A stretch of 64,000 bases of DNA from Ciceribacter lividus. Lineage in GTDB: Bacteria > Pseudomonadota > Alphaproteobacteria > Rhizobiales > Rhizobiaceae. The position numbers and the translations under genes were made by a program. The stretch spans positions 41,592 through 105,591 of the forward strand of contig NZ_QPIX01000013.1 of NCBI RefSeq assembly GCF_003337715.1, read 5' to 3'. The notes under the pieces are model-generated. The model did no database searches, was not told where the DNA came from, and saw only the letters and a program-made list of their open reading frames with translations. Shown one piece after another: positions 35,534-43,885 of the stretch. Each line of letters opens with the position of its first letter. The first letter of the stretch is position 1.

Positions 35534-36499
35534 TCAGAAGCCCGAAAAGCGCCACTCGATCCTGTGGCGATAGGTTTCGCCGGGCCGCAGGACCGCGCTG
35601 GGATAGCTCGGTTCATTCGGCGCGTTGGGGTAGGTCTGTGGCTCAAGCGCGATGGCGCCGTTGAGCACCATTTTCGAGAAGGGCGCGACCATCGCTTCGG
35701 AAAAATGGTTGGCCGTATAGAGCTGGATGGCAGGTTCCGTGGTCCAGACCTCCATGGTGCGCCCGGTTTCCGGTTCGCGCACTTTGGCGCCGAGATGGAG
35801 CGCGCCGCGCCCGGCGTCCAGGCAGAAACTGTGGTCGTAGATCTGGCCGATCGTGCGCATCGAACGGAAGTCGAAAACCGTGCCCGTCACATCGTCAGGC
35901 GCGCCGAGCGGGATCAGGCGGTCATCGACGGCGGAGTAGCGCGAGGCTGGAATTTCAAGCTCGTGAGACAGAACATTGCCTTCGCCTTTGAGGTTCCAAT
36001 AGGCGTGCTGGGTGAGGTTGACAACGGTCGGCTTGTCGGTCGTGGCCGTCATCTCAAGCCACAGCGTTGTCCCGGAAAGCCCGTATACCGCGACAACCTC
36101 CATTGTGCCCGGATAACCCATTTCGCCGTCCGCTGACGTAAGCGAAAAGGTCAGCGTCTCGCCGGTGGCTTCCACGTTCCAGTCCCGCAGGCCAAATGCC
36201 TTGGGTCCACCGTGCAAAGAACTCGTCCCGTGGTTGGCTGGCAGGCTGTAGCGAACGCCGTCGAGCTCGAAGGAGGCGTCGGCAATGCGGTTGGCGAAGC
36301 GGCCGCAGATCGTGCCGCCCCAGGTGTCGCCGTCAGGCTGGGAGGCGTCCAGGGCGCTGCCGATCACCACTTGCGCGCTGCCTCCGTCGCGGACGGGAAT
36401 ATCGAGGCGCAGAAGGCGCGCGCCGCAGCGGGAAAATTCCGCTCGCAGGCCTTCGGACCCTTCGAGCACCAGCGTCGCGCCATTTGTCATTGCGTGCAT
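35534..36499 (-). CDS. Aldose 1-epimerase (galactose mutarotase family)
   Basis: This 321-residue beta-sandwich mutarotase interconverts alpha and beta anomers of a sugar. Motifs are GGTICGRFANRIADASFELDGVRYSLPANHGTSSLHGGPKAFGLRDW (substrate Arg/Asn and the catalytic His region), VNLTQHAYWNLKGEG (second His) and the catalytic Glu in AIALEPQTYPNAPNEPSYPSAVLRPGETY. I chose the ATG at 36499 because AAAGCGGA lies just upstream; the frame extends to 36634 without family similarity. It probably serves the neighbouring sugar operon but has its own promoter region. Confidence 0.9.
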   Translation of the reverse strand: MHAMTNGATLVLEGSEGLRAEFSRCGARLLRLDIPVRDGGSAQVVIGSALDASQPDGDTWGGTICGRFANRIADASFELDGVRYSLPANHGTSSLHGGPKAFGLRDWNVEATGETLTFSLTSADGEMGYPGTMEVVAVYGLSGTTLWLEMTATTDKPTVVNLTQHAYWNLKGEGNVLSHELEIPASRYSAVDDRLIPLGAPDDVTGTVFDFRSMRTIGQIYDHSFCLDAGRGALHLGAKVREPETGRTMEVWTTEPAIQLYTANHFSEAMVAPFSKMVLNGAIALEPQTYPNAPNEPSYPSAVLRPGETYRHRIEWRFSGF

Positions 36500-36679
36500 T
36501 CCGCTTTCAATTGATGTGGTGATCCGTCCCATCGCCGGACGTTCCGTCGCCTTATGCCTGACGATTTCTGGTTCTGCAATAGAACTGCTTCGCACCCCAG
36601 GGCAATCACTTGAAGCTCGTCGGGATTCCGGCACGGTGTTTTCCGTGATTCATAGGAGACCTCGAATCGCGAGGTTTCC

Positions 36680-37208
36680 ATGGCCACTATCTCCCTGCTT
36701 GACCACTTCTCCGCCCTTCGGGATCCGCGTCAGTCCTGGAAGGTGATCTACCCGCTCGCGGAGGTGCTGCTGATCGTGCTGTGCGGCACGCTGGCGGGAG
36801 CCGGGGACTTCGTCGAGATCCGAGGGGTGGGCGCAAGAGAAGATCGATTTCCTGAGGCGTTTCATGCCCTTCGCGCGCGGTGTGCCGTCGCATGACACGC
36901 TCAACGATATCATGAATGCGCTGCCGGCCGACCTCTTCGGCGCCTGCTTCACGGCCTGGGTGGAGGGCCTTCGTGATGGCGATCCGGAGATCGTCGCCAT
37001 CGACGGCAAGACCTCGCGGCGGGCGCGGTCTGGGGATGCCCATCCGCTGCATCTGGTCTCCGCTTGGGCCAGCCGCCAGTGCCTCGTGCTCGGCCAGGAG
37101 CCCATCGGCAGCAAGGGTGGGGAGATCAAGGCCATCCCTCTGCTGTTGGAGAGGCTGGAACTCAAAGGCGCGCTCGTCACCAGCGATGCCGTCGGCTGCC
37201 AGCTCAGA
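36680..37208 (+). pseudogene. ISAs1-family transposase relic (frameshifted, 3' truncated)
   Basis: The N-terminus MATISLLDHFSALRDPRQSW and then PLAEVLLIVLCGTLAGAGDFVEI are typical of ISAs1 (H-repeat) transposases. One surplus G near 36827 shifts the frame to WAQEKIDFLRRFMPFARGVP, then SHDTLNDIMNALPADLFG, DPEIVAIDGKTSRRA (first catalytic Asp) and ALVTSDAVGCQ. The gene stops abruptly at about 37205, where the IS110 relic on the other strand begins. Confidence 0.82.
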
Positions 37209-37400
37209 TGACGTGCCCAATGATGCGCTATCGCGCAGGCTTCGATACCAATCAGACACGGTGGCAGACGTTCGAAGAGCTCTGAGACCTCGCAGCGGCG
37301 AAGCTTCCGGCGTAACACCATGTCACATTGTGCGCCAACGCCGTGAACCTGAAAAAACGTTCTTGGCTATGTCGATTCCGACTGTGATAATTTCCGTCAT
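37208..37400 (-). pseudogene. IS110-family transposase N-terminal relic (frameshifted)
   Basis: The start MTEIITVGIDIAKNVF is the IS110 RuvC-like N-terminus with its first Asp (GIDIAK). A six-A run on the plus strand (37352-37357) has one base too many; after it the frame resumes as QVHGVGAQ, VLRRKLRRCEVSELFERLPP and CLIGIEACAIAHHWARHLS, a clear IS110 match. It ends at about 37208 against the ISAs1 relic. The remainder of the transposase is missing. Confidence 0.75.
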
Positions 37401-37524
37401 GGACGGCTCTCCTAATCGCGGCTCCTCACAACCGCATCATGGCACTTCACGCGCCGGGGCAGGAGGCCGTCCACCTCATCAAGCCCTTTCCGCCTCAAGC
37501 CCGTATTCTCCAATTAACCCGCTT

Positions 37525-38430
37525 TCAGACAGACGCGGCTGACTGGATGGCTTCCCTTAGCCATCGGTGTGCGGGGTCGTCATCCAAATAGCGCGGCCAG
37601 ACCATCACTTCGCAAAGCGGTTTCATCTCAAAGGGCGCCGGAAAGAGAGTGACGGGAAAGCGCTTTGCCATCTTCTCGGCGAGACGGCGATGCGTGGTGA
37701 GGATTCTCTCCGTGCCGATGACCATGAGCGGTCCGATGCTGAATTGGTCTATGGTGCATTCCAAACGCCTCTGCTTTCCATAACGCGGCAAGAACCACTC
37801 TTCGAAAGACAGGCTCGCCTCGTTTCCCAGCCGCACGGAGACATGACCCCGGCTCAGATATTCCTCCATTGTGAGCTCGGTGATGCCGCGGGCGCTTTCA
37901 GCACACATCATGCAGACATGCTCGTCGCGCAACAACTCGACCTGCGGATGCGCCAAGCGGCTGGCGTACTGCTCTGGCATAATCAGCACGTCGATCGTTC
38001 CCCGCTCGAAAGCCTCAAGCACATCGAAGGGCGTCCGCCGGATGTCGAGTCGCATTCCGGGCGCACTTGCCGCCAATCGCCGAACGGCGTCGGCCAGCAA
38101 GACATGGATCATGTAGTCTGAGGCGGCAATCGAGAAAGTCCTCGAAATTGACGCAGGTTCGAAGGCCGGCCGAATTGAGATGGCAGCACGAGCCCGCATC
38201 AGGGCGTCTCTTATGGGGCCGATCAGACTTTGCGCCAGGGGCGTCAGCTCCATACGCCGACCAACCTGCACCAGAAGCGGATCGCCGAAGTAGTCCCTGA
38301 GGCGGGCCAATGCCGCACTGGTCGCCGATTGACCGATGCACAGGCGTTGGCTGGCGCGCGTCACGCTGCGCTCCTCCAAAAGAGCATCCAGAGCGACCAG
38401 AAGATTTAAGTCAAACCGATCCAGACGCAT
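37525..38430 (-). CDS. LysR-family transcriptional regulator (NodD/NahR-like)
   Basis: This 301-residue LysR protein starts MRLDRFDLNLLVALDALLEERSVTRASQRLCIGQSATSAALARLRDYFGDPLLVQVGRRMELTPLAQSL, the form found in the NodD/NahR/SyrM branch that senses aromatic or flavonoid compounds. The effector domain follows (residues about 90-295). I start it at the ATG at 38430, with GGGAGGT upstream, rather than the GTG two codons earlier. It is divergent from the outer-membrane protein gene at 38610. An ATCGAT-centred imperfect dyad lies near 38455-38475 in the gap. It probably activates the transport/dioxygenase operon in response to an aromatic compound. Confidence 0.88.
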   Translation of the reverse strand: MRLDRFDLNLLVALDALLEERSVTRASQRLCIGQSATSAALARLRDYFGDPLLVQVGRRMELTPLAQSLIGPIRDALMRARAAISIRPAFEPASISRTFSIAASDYMIHVLLADAVRRLAASAPGMRLDIRRTPFDVLEAFERGTIDVLIMPEQYASRLAHPQVELLRDEHVCMMCAESARGITELTMEEYLSRGHVSVRLGNEASLSFEEWFLPRYGKQRRLECTIDQFSIGPLMVIGTERILTTHRRLAEKMAKRFPVTLFPAPFEMKPLCEVMVWPRYLDDDPAHRWLREAIQSAASV

Positions 38431-38609
38431 CCGCACCTACCTCCCGGACCATATATTGATGGCATCGATACATCGGATGAATACTATCTGATTTTCATTT
38501 TTTTGACAGACGCTAATTTTTCCCTGTCGTCACCGGCACTGGAGGAGCGTGCCGTGACATCTCGAAGACCCGCCGACCGGCTCTCCGAGATCAATAATTG
38601 GGAGGGGAT

Positions 38610-39701
38610 ATGAGAATTTCGCACTGGGCGGCTGCTGCCGCCGTTTCGTTTGTCGCAACAGATGCATTGGGCGCGGATGCCGTCGAGGGAGGCTTCCAGC
38701 CGCCGGTATCGGTTCAAGCGCTGACCAATCTGGGAAAAGCGGGTCTGCTGCGGTCGTATTTCGAGAGTGACCAGTTCGGCACCGTCCAGTGGCGCACCGG
38801 CCAGGCCCGTGTCACGATCGGCGCCGCAGAGGCGTCCGGGCTGCCGAACAGTCACTACAAGGACGGCACAACGGACACGGTCATTCCGTTGAGCTTCATT
38901 TTCGGGCTTCCGGACGGCCAGTCCGCAATCCATCTCCGTGCGACGGGCACGTTTTCGAACGGCGCCAATTATCCCGTCGAGCTCGATGGCGGCACGGGCC
39001 GTGTCGATCTGCGGTATCTGCGTTTTCCCAATCCCGACACCATGTGGGCCTTGGGAGGCTTTTTCGAATACACCGATCTCGACATCGAGGGTTCTGGATC
39101 GATCAAGCGACCCGCAGGCGGCATCCGCGCCGACTTCCTCAATGAGTTCAGCGAACACTGGGGTATCGCTGCGCGTGCCGAATATTCCTGGGGTGAGACC
39201 GACGTGAAGGTCAATGTCGGCCCCGGCCTGGTCATGGAGCACAAGCAGGGCGACGATCATCTCTACACACAGGCAGAGCTGATCGGCCAGTATCGCAGCG
39301 ACGACATCGCGATCATACCGGAAGGCTGGGTTTTCCATCCGGTACTCGGGGTTGAGTTTCAGCGCGCCTTCCTCGAGTCGACCGCCAACAGCTTTGGAGT
39401 GGTGTCGTCCGGCGTGGTCGGTCCAACCGAGGACTACGGCACCGTCTGGGCGCATCTGCGGCTGGAAAAGGAAGTTCCGCCCGGCGGCTGGTCGCCCAAT
39501 CTCCTTCTCGGCATCGAGCAGGAATTCGTCAACGATCTCGACGGCGTCGTCGATGATCCGACCTATGCCGTTTTCGGTGCCGGCATTTCCAAGACTTTCG
39601 GCCGCGGCAACCGGTTCGAGGTTTCCTACACACGCCACCAGGGGCTGGAAGGAGACCGCTGGAACCAGGCCATCGTCGGCACTCTGACGATGAGCTTCTG
39701 A
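38610..39701 (+). CDS. Putative outer-membrane beta-barrel protein
   Basis: This 363-residue protein has a signal peptide (MRISHWAAAAAVSFVATDALGA) and a long mature part of alternating hydrophobic/polar residues: RYLRFPNPDTMWALGGFFEYTDLDIEG, WGIAARAEYSWGETDVKVNVG, GWSPNLLLGIEQEFVNDLDG and a final strand GDRWNQAIVGTLTMSF with a C-terminal Phe, the outer-membrane assembly signal. The C-terminal half resembles autotransporter-type beta domains. GGAGGGGAT precedes the ATG at 38610. Being first in an operon with an MFS transporter and a dioxygenase, it may be the uptake pore for a hydrophobic aromatic. I do not recognise a named family. Confidence 0.65.
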   Translation: MRISHWAAAAAVSFVATDALGADAVEGGFQPPVSVQALTNLGKAGLLRSYFESDQFGTVQWRTGQARVTIGAAEASGLPNSHYKDGTTDTVIPLSFIFGLPDGQSAIHLRATGTFSNGANYPVELDGGTGRVDLRYLRFPNPDTMWALGGFFEYTDLDIEGSGSIKRPAGGIRADFLNEFSEHWGIAARAEYSWGETDVKVNVGPGLVMEHKQGDDHLYTQAELIGQYRSDDIAIIPEGWVFHPVLGVEFQRAFLESTANSFGVVSSGVVGPTEDYGTVWAHLRLEKEVPPGGWSPNLLLGIEQEFVNDLDGVVDDPTYAVFGAGISKTFGRGNRFEVSYTRHQGLEGDRWNQAIVGTLTMSF

Positions 39702-39817
39702 CGGTTCGACACGGCCGCGGGTCCCTGGAGCCGCGGCCACCAATGCAGGCATCCGCGCCGTGGGAACTGGAGACGGCGCGATGACAACGGGAACGATGAG
39801 CGTTCCGGGAGGAACCA

Positions 39818-41005
39818 ATGACGAAACTGAACAGCTGGGGCGGACAAGCGACCCTGAGCATCGGACACATGGCTGGCATGATCGATCTGGCGGCCTTGCC
39901 GCTTTGGATCGGCAGCCTGATGAAATTCTACGGACTTGCAGCGCCGCAGGCCGGGCTGACGGTCACCGCCTTCCTCGCCGCAGTGGTCGTCTCGAGCATC
40001 ATGTTCGCGCCGATGTTCACGCGGCTGAAGCATCGCATCTTCGCCTGTCTTGGCTATTGCGTCGCCGCTTGTGCATTCCTTGCCGCTTCCTGGCTGCCGG
40101 TGTCACCGGACAGTCTCGCCGGCTTCATGCTTCTGCATGCCGTCGCCGGCCTCGGCGTTGGCGCGGCTCTTTCGGTGACCCACGGGGCCATGGGGCGGTC
40201 GGCCAACCCGCATCGCCTGTTTGGTATTGCCAATGTGGCGATGGGCGTTCTGGCCGTCATCATGTTTGCGGTTCTGCCGGGCATCATTGCTGCCTACGGC
40301 GGACAGACAATCTTCCGAGCTTTTGCCATCACCATGACGTTTGGTGCCATCATGGCGCTTCTGTTCTTCCCCGATGTGCCGCGGGCTGAAGTGTTGGTGT
40401 CGGGCAAGCGGGTGGTGATCGTAAAGAAGCCACTCCCTAAAGCCGCCTGGCTGACGATCGGCACTATCGTCTGCATCGCGCTCAATCAGGCCATGGTTTT
40501 TGCCTTCGTGGAGCGGATCGGTGACATGCGCAATTTTGGCGAAAATGCCGTTCAGAGCGTCCTGATCGTCACCGGTTTCGTCAACCTGCTGCCGGGCATT
40601 CTGGCTGCCCTGCTGCAGAAGAAGTTTGCCCCGGTCAATGTCGGCATTGTCGGCCCGATCCTCCAGGCGGTGTTCGCTCTCTCGGTCACGGGCGCCACAA
40701 CTTTCGCCTTCTTCGCCGTTCCGGCGACGCTCTACGTCGCGCTGGTGATCTTCAGCCATACCTTCATGTTCGGTCTTCTGAGCAGTGTGGATGAGACCGG
40801 ACGCGCCGTCGCTGCAACGCCTGCCATGATGATGATCGGCTCCGCCGCCGGGCCAGCTCTCGGCGGTTTTATCGTCGCCGCTGTCGGGTATCCAGGTCTC
40901 GGCTGGGCCGTCACCGGTTTCGCCATCGTGGCCGTGACTTTCATGCTGTTGACTCGCCGCGACATTGCGCGTCGGCCCGAACAAGTGGCCGTGGTCGCCA
41001 CCTGA
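39818..41005 (+). CDS. MFS transporter
   Basis: This 395-residue membrane protein has about 12 hydrophobic helices in two halves, typical of the major facilitator superfamily: ATLSIGHMAGMIDLAALPLWIGSLMKFYGLAAPQAGLTVTAFLAAVVVSS at the start, GFMLLHAVAGLGVGAALSVTHGAMGRSANPHRLFGIANVAMGVLAVIMF in the middle, and TPAMMMIGSAAGPALGGFIVAAVG late. GGAGGAACCA precedes the ATG. Placed between the barrel protein and the dioxygenase, it likely brings the pathway substrate across the inner membrane. Confidence 0.85.
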   Translation: MTKLNSWGGQATLSIGHMAGMIDLAALPLWIGSLMKFYGLAAPQAGLTVTAFLAAVVVSSIMFAPMFTRLKHRIFACLGYCVAACAFLAASWLPVSPDSLAGFMLLHAVAGLGVGAALSVTHGAMGRSANPHRLFGIANVAMGVLAVIMFAVLPGIIAAYGGQTIFRAFAITMTFGAIMALLFFPDVPRAEVLVSGKRVVIVKKPLPKAAWLTIGTIVCIALNQAMVFAFVERIGDMRNFGENAVQSVLIVTGFVNLLPGILAALLQKKFAPVNVGIVGPILQAVFALSVTGATTFAFFAVPATLYVALVIFSHTFMFGLLSSVDETGRAVAATPAMMMIGSAAGPALGGFIVAAVGYPGLGWAVTGFAIVAVTFMLLTRRDIARRPEQVAVVAT

Positions 41006-41053
41006 TTTCAAATCCTCCCAAAACTTGAGAAATGTCAAATATTGGAGCTTCAC

Positions 41054-42541
41054 ATGAACCAGCACACGAATCTAAGGCCCGGCCTGCAGTTTCCGAACGA
41101 CATCGTCTTCAACGGCTATGCGGCCCCGGTCCGCATCGAAGGCGAAGTGCATGACCTCGAGGTGATCGGCCGTATACCGTCCGAACTTGAAGGCATCTAT
41201 ATCCGCAACAGCGCCGACCACGCCTATCCGCCGTTGCACGGCAAGGATATCTTCCTCAATGGCGACGGCATGGTCCACATGGTCCGCTTCCAGAACGGCC
41301 ATGCGGACCTGACGATGAAATATGTTCGCACTCGCAAGTTCGAGCTCGAACGCTCGGCGCGCCGCGCATTGTTCGGCGCTTACCGCAATCCCTTCACCGA
41401 CAGCCCGGAAGTCGCCGGCGAGGATTCCAATACAGCCAATACTTCGGTGCTCTGGCATCACGGTAAGCTCTATGCCTTGAAGGAAGCAGGGCGTCCCTAC
41501 GAGCTTGATCCGAATGATCTGACGACCCGAGGCGAGACGGATTTCGGCGGCCAGCTGAAAAGCCGTACCTTCACCGCCCATCCCAAGATCGACCCCGTGA
41601 CCGGCGAATGTGTGGCTTTCGCCTACAACTGCGAAGGCGTCGCTAGCGACGAAATCGAAGTCTACTCCATCGACAAGGAGGGCCAGTTTACCCGCACGGA
41701 GCGCTTCAAGGCGCCCTACTGCTCAATGGTCCACGACTTCATGGTCTCGCGCAACTACATCGCCTTCGTCATCTGCCCGATGGTCTGTGAATGGGACCGG
41801 GTGGAAAAGGGCGAGGCGTATTGGCACTGGGACAATCACAAGAGCACCTACATCGCCGTTATTCCGCGCGACCAGGGGGTAAAGGCCATCCGCTGGTTCA
41901 CGGCCCCAAAGATCGCCATGCAGACCCATACCTTCAACGCCTGGGACGACGGCAGCCGTCTGGTACTCGACCATTTCGTGACGGAATCGGGCTGGCTCAG
42001 TCAGTTCCCCGATATTCACAATCCCAATGCCCACGAGCTGCCGCCGTTCGGAGAGCGCTGGATCGTCGACCTTTCCAGCCAGGGCAGCGAGGTCAAGATC
42101 GAGCGCTTCATCGATCACATCGGCGAAATGCCGGTGGTCGACAACCGCTTCTCGATGCGACGCACGCGCCATCACTGGTTCGGCACCAACCATCCGGCAA
42201 GCTGGCCGATGCTGGAACCGGGACCGAAGGGCCCGCCCTTCACCTGCCTTGGCCATTTCGACGAACAGACAGGCAAGATCGAACTCTTCTATGCCGGCCC
42301 CGATGCCTCGCCGGAAGAGCCGTGCTTCGTACCGCGCAGTCCGGATGCGGAGGAGGGCGACGGCTTCTTGATGACCATGGTCGGTCGACGAAAGGAAAAC
42401 CGCACCGATCTCGTCATCCTCGACGCCCGCAGGCTGTCGCAAGGGCCTGTGGCGGTGGTGAAGTTCCCCTGCCGTGTGCATGAGGGCTTCCACGGCATCT
42501 GGGTGCCGGGCAGCGCGCTGGGATCAGACCGCGGCCTCTAG
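41054..42541 (+). CDS. Carotenoid oxygenase family protein (lignostilbene dioxygenase-like)
   Basis: This 495-residue non-haem iron dioxygenase is of the RPE65/CCD family, which cleaves carbon-carbon double bonds of carotenoids, apocarotenoids or phenolic stilbenes to two carbonyl products. The four iron histidines fit the family: His176 (FTAHPK), His227 (SMVHDFM), His292 (MQTHTFNAW) and His480 (EGFHGIW). The start PNDIVFNGYAAPVRIEGEVHDLEVIGRIPSELEGIYIRNSADHAYPP matches the family N-terminus. The ATG at 41054 has TTGGAGC upstream. The neighbours (MFS, GST, aldehyde dehydrogenase relic, ring-cleavage genes) favour an aromatic alkene such as a lignostilbene over a carotenoid, but this is inference. 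Confidence 0.87.
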   Translation: MNQHTNLRPGLQFPNDIVFNGYAAPVRIEGEVHDLEVIGRIPSELEGIYIRNSADHAYPPLHGKDIFLNGDGMVHMVRFQNGHADLTMKYVRTRKFELERSARRALFGAYRNPFTDSPEVAGEDSNTANTSVLWHHGKLYALKEAGRPYELDPNDLTTRGETDFGGQLKSRTFTAHPKIDPVTGECVAFAYNCEGVASDEIEVYSIDKEGQFTRTERFKAPYCSMVHDFMVSRNYIAFVICPMVCEWDRVEKGEAYWHWDNHKSTYIAVIPRDQGVKAIRWFTAPKIAMQTHTFNAWDDGSRLVLDHFVTESGWLSQFPDIHNPNAHELPPFGERWIVDLSSQGSEVKIERFIDHIGEMPVVDNRFSMRRTRHHWFGTNHPASWPMLEPGPKGPPFTCLGHFDEQTGKIELFYAGPDASPEEPCFVPRSPDAEEGDGFLMTMVGRRKENRTDLVILDARRLSQGPVAVVKFPCRVHEGFHGIWVPGSALGSDRGL

Positions 42542-42609
42542 TCGACAAACGTTCTGCGGCGTTGCCGCAGGCAGCGACTTTTCCTCCTCCCGCGGCACGT
42601 GCGTCGGCT

Positions 42610-42627
42610 GAGGTCGGGCCCGACCTC
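42610..42627. repeat. 18-bp perfect palindrome between the dioxygenase and GST genes
   Basis: GAGGTCGGGCCCGACCTC is a perfect palindrome without a loop, in the 179-bp gap between the carotenoid-oxygenase stop and the GST start. It could be a protein-binding site or part of a transcript end; nothing else in the gap is recognisable. Confidence 0.4.
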
Positions 42628-42720
42628 CGGACCCCGGCCGGCGCCTTCTGTCGAAAAAGACGACCGTGATGGGCGGAACATTGCCCAATCCCCGCAAGCC
42701 ACTCCAAAGGAACGACCGAC

Positions 42721-43383
42721 ATGATCACGCTTTACGGCGACGTGACGAAAACCCGCGCCAACCGCTGTAGCTGGATGCTCAACGAAATCGGCATCGAGCA
42801 TGGGCGCGAGCCGCTCGCCTTCCGGCCGGGCGATGCCAAACCCCCGGAATTCCTCGCCCTCAATCCGAACGGCAAATGTCCGACGCTCATCGATGGCGAC
42901 TTCGTGCTGTTCGAATCGCTGGCCATCAATCTCTATCTGGCGCGCCGGTATGGCGGCCTGCTCGGACCGCAAACGCCCCAGGAAGACGCCCTGATGACGC
43001 AGTGGTCGCTGTGGGTGGCGACCGAGGTCGAAAAGCCGCTTCTGTTGACGTCGGCGGTCCGATATCTTTTCGATCCATGCACACCGGACGGGGAGGAAGA
43101 GGCGATCACCATGAAGAAGCTGGCCCGGCCCTGGTCGGTTCTGGATGGGCATCTCAAAGACCGCGAATTCATCCTCGGCGACCGTTTGACGGTGGCCGAC
43201 ATCAATGTCGCCGCCGTCATGCACTTCATCCCAATCGCCGGCATCGACATTTCCCCCTGGCCGGCGATGAAACGCTGGCTGGAGAGCTGCCTTGCGCGGC
43301 CCGGCGCGATCGACCTCGCCAGCGTCCGGTTCCGTGTTCCGAGGCCACCAAGTTCGCGGGATATCTTCGCAATGTTTCTCTGA
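42721..43383 (+). CDS. Glutathione S-transferase family protein
   Basis: This 220-residue protein has a thioredoxin-like N-terminal domain (ITLYGDVTKTRANRCSWMLNEIGIEHG, LNPNGKCPTLIDGDFVLFESLAINLYLARRYGG with the cis-Pro and Glu-Ser glutathione contacts) and a helical C-terminal domain (EKPLLLTSAVRYLF, ILGDRLTVADINVAAVMH with the N-capping box). Bacterial GSTs in aromatic operons often cleave aryl ethers, isomerise maleylpyruvates or protect against reactive aldehydes. The exact role is not readable. CAAAGGAACGACCGAC precedes the ATG. Confidence 0.88.
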   Translation: MITLYGDVTKTRANRCSWMLNEIGIEHGREPLAFRPGDAKPPEFLALNPNGKCPTLIDGDFVLFESLAINLYLARRYGGLLGPQTPQEDALMTQWSLWVATEVEKPLLLTSAVRYLFDPCTPDGEEEAITMKKLARPWSVLDGHLKDREFILGDRLTVADINVAAVMHFIPIAGIDISPWPAMKRWLESCLARPGAIDLASVRFRVPRPPSSRDIFAMFL

Positions 43384-43440
43384 CCCCGCTTGCTTGCGCC
43401 GGTCGAATGTCCATTTCCGTTCATGGAGTTTGAAAAAATC

Positions 43441-43875
43441 ATGTTGTCCCTATCCAAAGCCACCACAATCATCGACGCTGCGCTTGAAAAGGCGCGGGCG
43501 GAAAATTTCGCGCCATTGGCCGTCGCGGTCCTCGACGCCGGCGGCCATCTGGTTGCCTACAAACGCGAGGATGGGGCCGGCATCGTCCGTTTCGATATCG
43601 CCTACGGCAAGGCCTGGGGATCGCTCGGCATGGGTTTCGGGTCGCGCGAACTGACGGAGCGGGCGGAGAAGAACCCGACATTCATCGGGGTTCTGTCCAC
43701 CGTCAGCGGCGGGCGGATGGTGCCTTCACCGGGCGGCGTGCTGATACAGGATGACAGCTGCACCGTTGTCGGTGCTGTCGGGATATCCGGCGACATCGGC
43801 GGCAATGACGAAATCTGCGCCGTTGCCGGCATCGAGGCGGCAGGCTTTGCGGCGGCGACCGGCGTTCCGAAATAA
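43441..43875 (+). CDS. GlcG/HbpS-family protein (DUF336-type)
   Basis: This 144-residue protein of the GlcG/HbpS (haem-degrading/corrinoid adenosyltransferase-like) fold shows ATTIIDAALEKARAENFAPLAVAVLDAGGHLVAYKREDGAGIVRFDIAYGKAWGSLGMG and GGRMVPSPGGVLIQDDSCTVVGAVGISGDIGGNDEICAVAGIEAAGF, the complete conserved core. Such genes are common next to aromatic and glycolate catabolic genes, but their function is unsettled. I prefer the ATG at 43441, with GGAG twelve bases upstream, over the ATG at 43423. Confidence 0.82.
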   Translation: MLSLSKATTIIDAALEKARAENFAPLAVAVLDAGGHLVAYKREDGAGIVRFDIAYGKAWGSLGMGFGSRELTERAEKNPTFIGVLSTVSGGRMVPSPGGVLIQDDSCTVVGAVGISGDIGGNDEICAVAGIEAAGFAAATGVPK

Positions 43876-43885
43876 CGATAAAAGG

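Noticed and set aside
42538..43224. A 228-codon minus-strand frame over the GST gene
   Set aside because: Mirror of the GST coding sequence; no domain and no promoter context.
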